A stretch of DNA of 64,000 nucleotides from the NCBI RefSeq assembly GCF_921293095.1, contig NC_060248.1:14526744-14590743 (forward strand), in the 5' to 3' direction. Positions 15,201 through 24,200 of the stretch are shown piece by piece. Origin of the DNA: Ischnura elegans. Taxonomy: Eukaryota > Arthropoda > Insecta > Odonata > Coenagrionidae. Every line of letters begins with the position of its first letter. Within the stretch, counting starts at the first letter, position 1. Both the position numbers and the translations under genes were made by a program. Under the pieces are notes generated by a model, which made no database searches, was not told the origin of the DNA, and saw only the letters and a list, made by a program, of their open reading frames with translations.

Positions 15201-18200
15201 CTCGGACATCTCAGAAAAAAAACAATAAGCCCACAAGAAGAGACAGACATGAGATTTAAACAATACAATTCACAGTCGAGGAGATATGTGCAGAAATTCA
15301 ATGGGGCAATCAGCTGGAAATATCTCTTTTCAAAACCCCCAAAAATTACAAAAATAGAAAAAACACCAACTGGTTGGCTTTAACTTAAGGTTCAATTCAT
15401 AGGCAGATTTAGGGGGGGCATTGGCCCCCCAGATGCTGAAAAAATATAAAAGATTATTTTTATATGGTTATCATAATTTGTTTTATTTAGTGTATTGTGA
15501 AGCCTTAATACAGGCGGTCCCAGAGTTTCGTACACAATGCGTTCCCGAAAACTTGTACGAAAGTCGAACCATTGACTTCCATACTAATTAGGGGTTACGT
15601 TCCAAAAGAGTGGAATATACGTACTAAAACCTTTTTTTTCTCGGAATTCATTTCAATTGACTTAATTTTAATAATGTGTTAATAAAACTCCTCAAATCAT
15701 CTAATTTCTTTCGAAAATACGCAGAAAATGCAAATAAAAGTTTAAAAAACAAGAACTCCGTTGGCTATCGAGTGAAACTTCCTCTTGGCGTTTAAGTTGA
15801 CATTCCACTTATTACGTCCACTATAAATAAAAGGACATATCAAGAAGCATAACAAAATGTAGTTGTTGACCCCGTTTGGCAGGTGACATTCGTGATCGCG
15901 TATATTTCGCATGTTATTCAAAAAAGACAAAAGACAAACGGAATTCGGGTGATATTTCATGCAATATCGTTGCTGAAGGTTTACATGAATTAAACAGCAC
16001 TCAAACGAAAAAATACAATTAGAAAGAAGATCTTATGAGTTTTATTGAAAGCTATTTGATGATGTCTAGTCAACTTCTTTTGAAAAATATCTTCAATGAA
16101 GGCTTTCTTCTTCTCTTGATAAAGGAGCCTATAGCAGGCAGTCTCTCTCCCAAATAAATCACCTAGATTAGAGTCAACTACCAACTATTCCCTTCATTAT
16201 ATACATTCGTACTGTTTGCATATACTGCCATTTGAAACAATTGAATGTTAGGATGCGCAATAAACATCGCGGGAATTAAAAAAAAATTACAGACCAACGT
16301 CCGAAAGTCTGAATTTAGCGTACGAAAGTCAAGTAGAAGGTGTCAATTTTGAACATACGAAAGTGCAAATTGTACGAAAGTCGAGTGTACGAAAGTCGAG
16401 GACCGCCTGTATAATTAACTTTCTTATCACAATAGAGAGAATATTTTCTACAGTAATTTTTGTATTTTGTTTTCAATCTCAAATCTGTCTGACAAAGAAA
16501 ATCTGTCAGACTCTTGTGCCCCCTGAGAAAAATATCCTCAATCCACCCCTGGTTGGATTAAAATCTTGCTATAATGTGGAACAAAAAGTTACGCTTTTCT
16601 TCAATTTAAAGCTTTCCCTCTACATCCCATTCTCCACAGGGTAATGTTTTCCCTTATTTTTAGTCCTGCAATCAATTGTAAAATGGTCTGCCATTCCTGA
16701 AAGCCAGTGAAAAGGAATATGGTGGAAAACATATCTACAACACTACAAGGAGCTATACAGAATAACTAGCAAAAAAAGTAATTAACCATTTATAGCATCA
16801 GAAGAGTACTTGAGTAAGCCTGATAGAATAGTTTCTGAAACCTCTTCAGAAAAGTAAAAGTTACAAATTACAATAATAAGGAATGGACAGATCCGGGATT
16901 TTTTTTAACGGATTAGCAGCAGACCCTTGATTTCACCTGTTGGATCATTCGATATTTTTGAATACAAGTGCTTATTTATCAATCAAATAGTTTTCCTCAA
17001 TATTGCATTAAAATTTCACATGAAATAGCACAAAAATATGGATTTCTGCAAGACTAAGTGACGCCCCAAAACTGTATAAATTTTGCTCCACCATCACATT
17101 ATCATGATTCTTGAAAATTCAGGGCCTCCAACAATAAGGTATTTTAAAAAATGTCAGATCAGATTTTTCAGTGAATATGGAAGTGATTTCATCATACAAT
17201 GAGACAAAATATCAGCCAAAATATGGATTCCATATATCCAATCAAACCATTTCCAACAATACTCTAATTTGAGATTGAAGTATGATAAAATTTCTCTCCA
17301 AATTTCCATCATGAACAGCAAAAATACTGTGAAATCAAACTCCGGTTAAAAGCTAGGAAGATACAAAGTACTCAAAAGGAAATTTTGACATCATTCTCTT
17401 TATCCTCTTCGGAAAGACTTAAACGAAGGTGGTAGGTGTGCTCCAATTCACTAGGCTTTTGGTGCATACAAAGAATTATACTACAGTAGATTCCGGTTAA
17501 TTGGGACATATCGGGACTTGTGCACTTTGCCCCAATTAAGCGGCTACCCCAATTGGGCGAACTCTCTTGTATATGGGCATAAAAAACTTTGAAATGGTAG
17601 AAAGAAGACTAAAGAATGTTTGTAATGCAACATAAGTTTATGAAACTATTAATTTGATTAATAAATCAGCGAGTTTACTTAATTTATTACAATTTTCAAG
17701 AATTATAAGATTTTTGTTAAAAATATTTTTCATAGCCTTGGGCGACACTGAATGAATGTCTTTTACTAAGTCCTATTAAAGAGAAGTCCTATCCTCTTGC
17801 GGATTCTATAACAACAAGAGCTTTCAAAATAGGGTAAGAATAGGAAAAATTGTGAAAGAAAGATTAAATCATAGGTGGAAAATATAAAAAAAAGTATTCT
17901 GTAAACAAAAAATTTTAATTTCGTCGCGAGTATAGAGTCTACGTCGCCGACTCATGGCCCAATAAAGCGGCTTGCTGTCCCAATTGAGCGAAGAATACTC
18001 TGGGATATTCCTCTATTGGGTTCTGTTCTTCAAGATCTGCCCCAGTTAAGCGGCTGCCCCAAGTAACCGGTGGACCCATTACACGGAATCTACTGTATAT
18101 TCTTTTTAAACTTGCAATACAAGAAGATGAGACTTTCGATGGACAAATTTAGCTTTAATTTCAAGGATAACTCTAAGAAAATTGCTGTTACCTTTGATTT

Positions 18201-21200
18201 AGACCACACACACTGCTCCCTTCTTCACAGCACAGAGGCAATTGAAAGAGAGGTCTTTAGTTAGTCCTTGTTTTCTAGTGACTCCTCCCACACATGGAGC
18301 TAAATAAAAAAAAAACTTATAATTACCATTGGATTGAATTTGAGTCCAGGTTGATATGCATCTGTAGGTTTCAACAATTCCAGACGATAGCTGTACTTGT
18401 GCAGCAGGATTTGGGCAGTAGCATTCTGACGAATACCAGTTAAGGACTCTTTCACCTCGACGTCAAAATTTGCTATCCTTTGGAAATCATCGGATATCCT
18501 AAAATATAATTATAATATATTAAGAGCACTTACATTTTTTTTTAATTTCATCCAAAATTCCAAACAAGTCTTCAAAAACATATTTATTTTACTCTAATGC
18601 CTTTGTTCCCTCAGATTTAATTTGTTTCACTCAGATGAATGTATGGGAAATGAGTGGAGGTAACTGAAAAGTTTTATAAACAATTTTACAACATTAACGA
18701 TAAAAATGCATAAAAATGCCCTTACCCAAATTCTTTGATTAAATTAAAGCGTATTGTAGTTTCCCCATCAATTGGAAGCACTTTCCTCACTGGGTTGCGG
18801 AAAACTGGCTGCAGAAGCTCCGTATGGTACGCGGGATATGCGGATATCGTAACCTCTCCTTTGATAGGGCGGTCATTTGCATACCTGCAAGGGAAAACAT
18901 CCATAATAAGAGACGTATACAATCCTCGCTAAGTAGCCATAACCTTACAATGAATGACAAAACAAACAATGACTCAGCATTCAACCTTTCTCTACATTAT
19001 GGTTTCAGCAGGTTCATTTCCAATTCATGCATCCATGAGTGTCCAACACAATTCACTGACTCATATCTCAAGATAACAATAAAGAAGATATAATTTCTAT
19101 AGCAGACTATATCTCCAGGATCAGCAAATGCAAATAAATAATGATAGGGTACTGTAGAAAGAGTCTCACTCTTATGCCAATGTAATTAGGAACATTAAGA
19201 TAAGGTTCCATTGTATTTCTATAGCCTATGTGACAAAGAATAGCACTCAACAATAGAGTAAAAAAGATATCTTGGTTAAATGGGGACTGGAATCCACAAA
19301 TCATTAGGAGGATTGATTTCAACTAAGACGTTTGTGGCACTTCATGCACTTGGATTGGCTCTTTACTACATAAGGATGAAACCAGTTTCCATCATTCATC
19401 CCACATTATCATTTCTGGCTAATTATACCCTACAATCTATTACAACAATCTCTTGAACTGAATAAAAGTGACCATCCGCCATGTGTTTTGAGACCCCTAC
19501 TTGCAATTTATAAGTCCCTAAAATGTTTTTTCTCTTTCAACAGTTTACCCTTAGTGAATTCAATCGTGTCAGGCGAAATATGATGGAACTCCTTCATGAT
19601 GAAACAAAAAGGAAGACAATGGCAGGTTCCACAATTTAATTAATACTGCGACCGGTTTCAATACATGGTATCATCATCAGGCACTTTTGGTATAACAGTT
19701 TCCACTTATATAGTAGTCATGTCCCCCGCCGCCTACATACTCCACCTCCCCTCCCATTTCTACTGGCCCCCGACTTGACGCTGCCAACCAATCCCCCTTA
19801 ACCTCCCCACCCTAACACCCAATCCTTGACGCTGTTAACCATTCCCCTATTATCTCCTCCACCCCCCCATGCCTCATGACTACTATATAAGTGGAAACTG
19901 TTATACCAAAAGTGCCTGATGATGATACCATGTATTGGAACTGGTCGCAGTATTAATTAAATTGTGGAACCTGCCATTGTCTTCCTTTTTGTTTTACCCT
20001 TAGTGGACAAATTACCTTCTTGACTTAGTTGTAGGACATCAAGCTAAGGACATTTGAGCAAATGAATAAAGACCTTCAGGCTCAAAAAGCCAGACTTCGT
20101 TTGTAGGAGAATAAATATCAGAAATTATGGCCAGAACTATCAGCCCATGGCCAGCCACGTTCGTTTGAACATTTCTTAAATTAGGAAACGTCTATAAATA
20201 AAATGTAGTTTGTCAAAATTTCTCGTCTCTTCAATCTGCCGCACTTAGTCACACTGCAAAATAGCTTCAGAGCCGAGTGCATAATATACGCGATTAAATT
20301 ATGTGCAAATATATAAAAACAAGCACATTCGTTTCATTTTCTCAAAAGAAGAATGCGGCATGACGTCTTACCAAATGCAGCAAGTCCTCAATATACTAAC
20401 AAGATGCATTCCTTGAGACCTTGCTCATTATTTTATAAACCTATGCAAGGCATCGTGAAGTGCGGTATCCTGCAGAATGCAACACTGCATCACAATTGTG
20501 CATTGACTCACGACTGTGAAGAACTCTGAACTGAAGACGCAGCCGGAGGCAAAAAAAATCGCTCTTCGCGGTAAAGGAAGAATGGGCAAAACGCTGAACA
20601 GTTCCTAATGTCACACCGGATTCAATGATACTTCGTTCAGATTATGCCTTAAGTGCAGGTTCCTCTACACCACACTGCGTTGCATTAGCCAACTTGAGCG
20701 GCTCCAAATTTGAAATTTCAGACACGCTTGAATTTTTTGAATGTTCGTAACTCTGAAAGTTCATATATAATGTGCATAGGAAGAGGACTAATTGTATGTC
20801 CAATTTACGAGCGGTGATGAGTGGGCCACCATGATTCCAAAGGAATGAAGCTTATTATATGATGTTGCGTGCATACTGAAGTGTCGCCTACAGAAGAAAG
20901 AACCATATTCGACGCTCTTGAGCACAGTACACGATGAGAACTTAAATGTATTGCAATGATTATAACATAGTGTAGTGTATATCCACCTAAATGCTGTTGC
21001 TTATTCATGGAATTTCGTTATAACGTTCATTTTGCAACACACCGGTACTGAGGATCGTAATTTGTAATAACATTTGTTTTACTATAGACTGGATAGGCCT
21101 TATCATCAGGACCAACGATTTGCTTTGTAATAAGAAGAACTTCGTAATAATGTTGTTTGTATTAACGAGAGTCTATATCTTGAAATCCCAACCAAATTTT

Positions 21201-24200
21201 TCCTAACTCTTGGAATACTCATCCACTTATTTCCTATGTTTCAAAGCTACCAATAACCTTGGATGAAATGTAAGTACAAAAAAGTTATTGAGGATGTAGA
21301 AGACAAGTAAATATTATTATCTAATAAGAGATAGAGTGGAGAGCTGCATCAAACCAATCCCAGAACTGATGACTGATAATATGATTGCACAGGTACTGTG
21401 AAATTGAGAGTACAGAATATTTCAGTACAAACTCAAGATGTGCTATGTATTCTGTAAGATATTCAGCAATTGGAGTTCAGCAGGGTGAAGATTAAGATAC
21501 AATGCTCAACTATCTTGCTCAATGGCCAGTGTGTAACCGCTTGTCCTTTGCAGCCAGCATGTCAGGCCTTATTTTTTCAGAGAGCTTGACATCTCTTGGC
21601 TACACTACCTGCAAACTACATCAATATGCTTCAGTTTTTGCGTGGAGGGGAGGAGAAAGTATACACTGCTGTGGAAGGGGAAAAAAGGATGCGTGAGTTG
21701 TAGTGCAGTCTCCCAAGGATAAACAAAACTCAGCCAAATATTAAAAATTTCTTCAAATAATCCCCCAATAAATTTTCAGACAAAAGCCTTGCCTTGACAA
21801 ATATAGATTAAAACAAAATAATATGACTTCTGCATCTCATGGCATCCATAAGCAGATTATGAAATTAGTGACAGGTTAATAGTAAAAGTAATTCTAACAG
21901 ATAACCTTTGATGCAAATTAAGAAGACAACTCACTTCGATCTGATGGTCACATCAAGATCTTCTGCCTCCTGAAATGATGCATGTTTTGGAAGATCTATG
22001 ATCACCTGAAACTTAGGCAGGATGTAGTCTGCAACCGTGAACGTTTTGTTGTGCGTCTCAGCACCAACAGTTGCCGCGATACTCCACTCCCCAAAAACAG
22101 GGCTGTGCGAGAGGGGAACGTCGCCAATGAAGCAGCCAAAGTGCGTGGGCACACGATCCCAACGCCTCACCTCATTCCCGTTGCCGTCCTGAAAAAGGAA
22201 TTCATTCCACCCACATCACACACCAGAGAACAGAGTAATGGAGAAGTTCCCACAAAACAACCCAACCATGTGCAAGTATACACATAGTTTACAGAAGAAA
22301 CATTCATAGATTCAACAAAGCATTTTGGCCGACAAACTGACAGATACTCTCCTACCAATTGGTAGCCAAACTAAAGTTTTTCTGCAACTTGGTTTGAAGT
22401 CTAGAACTTTTATGGCTGCACTCAATGAAAGATGTAACAGAATTCCCTGTAGAACCATTCACTATGATACTATGGGCTGCAAAAATTCACAAAGATAAAC
22501 AGAAGTTTTATCAAAAACCAAACACCAAAAGGAAACATAATAAAAGATTCACTGTTGTATGTTTCACAGAAGTTTACTCGACTGAGACCGAGGTTTCGAC
22601 ATTACACGATGTCATTTTCAAAGGTTTCCACATTCTCAAACGTGTACATAGTGTAATGTCGAAACCTGGGTCTCAGTCAAGTAAACTTCTGTGAAACATA
22701 CAACAGTGAATCTTTTATTATGTTTCCTGTCACCAAGTTCCACCAAGTATCGCCATCCAGCCTGAAGTCGACCAAACACCAACACTCCTCCTTAGTCAGG
22801 TGTCTTGAACAAAAGTTTACCAACTACTTTCTTTAATTTTACCACTTGGTCCCCTCCTAAACACATCTGCCATCATTCCATCCGTGTGCAAAAATGCAAT
22901 ACAAATATCTTTGCCTTCCCCATCACAAACTTGGCTGTCGTACATCCCTTCACCATGGGACACAACAATTTGTCAATCCAATCTTCGACCTTGCCTTTGC
23001 ATCTATCCTTTCATTCTCCTCTGCATCCATCTCTACTGGCCACAAATAATTGGCCATGAGAAACATCTTTTTGTCATGATAAATTGGCTATGAGAAACAT
23101 CCTTTCCAAACTTCCAGTTCCAGAAGCAGCTTTTTAATATTCGGCAGTTAACGCATAACTGCATGTGCTTGAATTGTCTACACGATTGTCTCAGCATTAC
23201 CCATATTTATTCCAGTGATCAACTGTTTCTCACAAACACGACTAAAAAACCATTTATGTCCAAACACAAAATAAAAGCTAACTATTGACTATAGGGAGCA
23301 TATTGCTAATAAGATTTCATTGAAACTTGGGCCTCACCAGTGTCACCAAGTGGTCTACATTTTGCCATTTAAAGTAACACCTAAAGTAAAATTTCTCAGC
23401 AACTAATAGCATGTACTGCACCCAAAACCTATTTGTTTAAAGAACTGCCTGAGCCTGCTTACTCCGCCACAACTCTTTACAAACACTGGAATGATCTGTG
23501 CTCTTCTTTATGGCACTTCCCATTTTACCTTACTTCCTTTCAAAACTCATTTGCAGCTGAAAGAAAACTGGTGTAAAATAGAAGGGAAAAGTCTTCACAC
23601 AGCAGCCCAGATATGGTTTACTGATGGCTCCATGAAAGATGGGAAAACAGGGATTGGCACTTACGCTCATACCCTGCCATAGAGGTTAAACTACAAGGAA
23701 AAGTCCCCACAGTTTTTCAGGAGGATTGTTTGCTATCTTAGTCTAAGCATCTGCGGTTGAGGAGACTAAAAATATTTTGCACCTCAATACCTAGATCATG
23801 TTATAGTATTTTTTTAATGATATCACTCAGTACTCCAAACTAGAAATGAACAAACTTATACGTTAGAAAGAGGGAATGAGGAGCTTTGGAAAAATGAAAA
23901 CTTACAGTCACGACGACATCAACTAACTGCTGTGTAACAGGCCTCAGCTGAGAATCCAAAACCAAGATTCTGAAGTTCACAGTGAGTCCAGGTTTGTAGA
24001 CAGCTCGATCCAACTGAATGAACATAGACATACTCTTTGGGAGGTAGTGAATCTTCTTTGTCTGCCTGAAGCTTATCAATGACCCAGATCCATACACAGA
24101 AAGGCTGTAGTCTCCGGGCAGAAGATCACCAATCTGCAAAGTCATTCAACAATTTAGACATTCATGCCAGTGCATCTATTGCTGACTAAGGGTTGGTACC

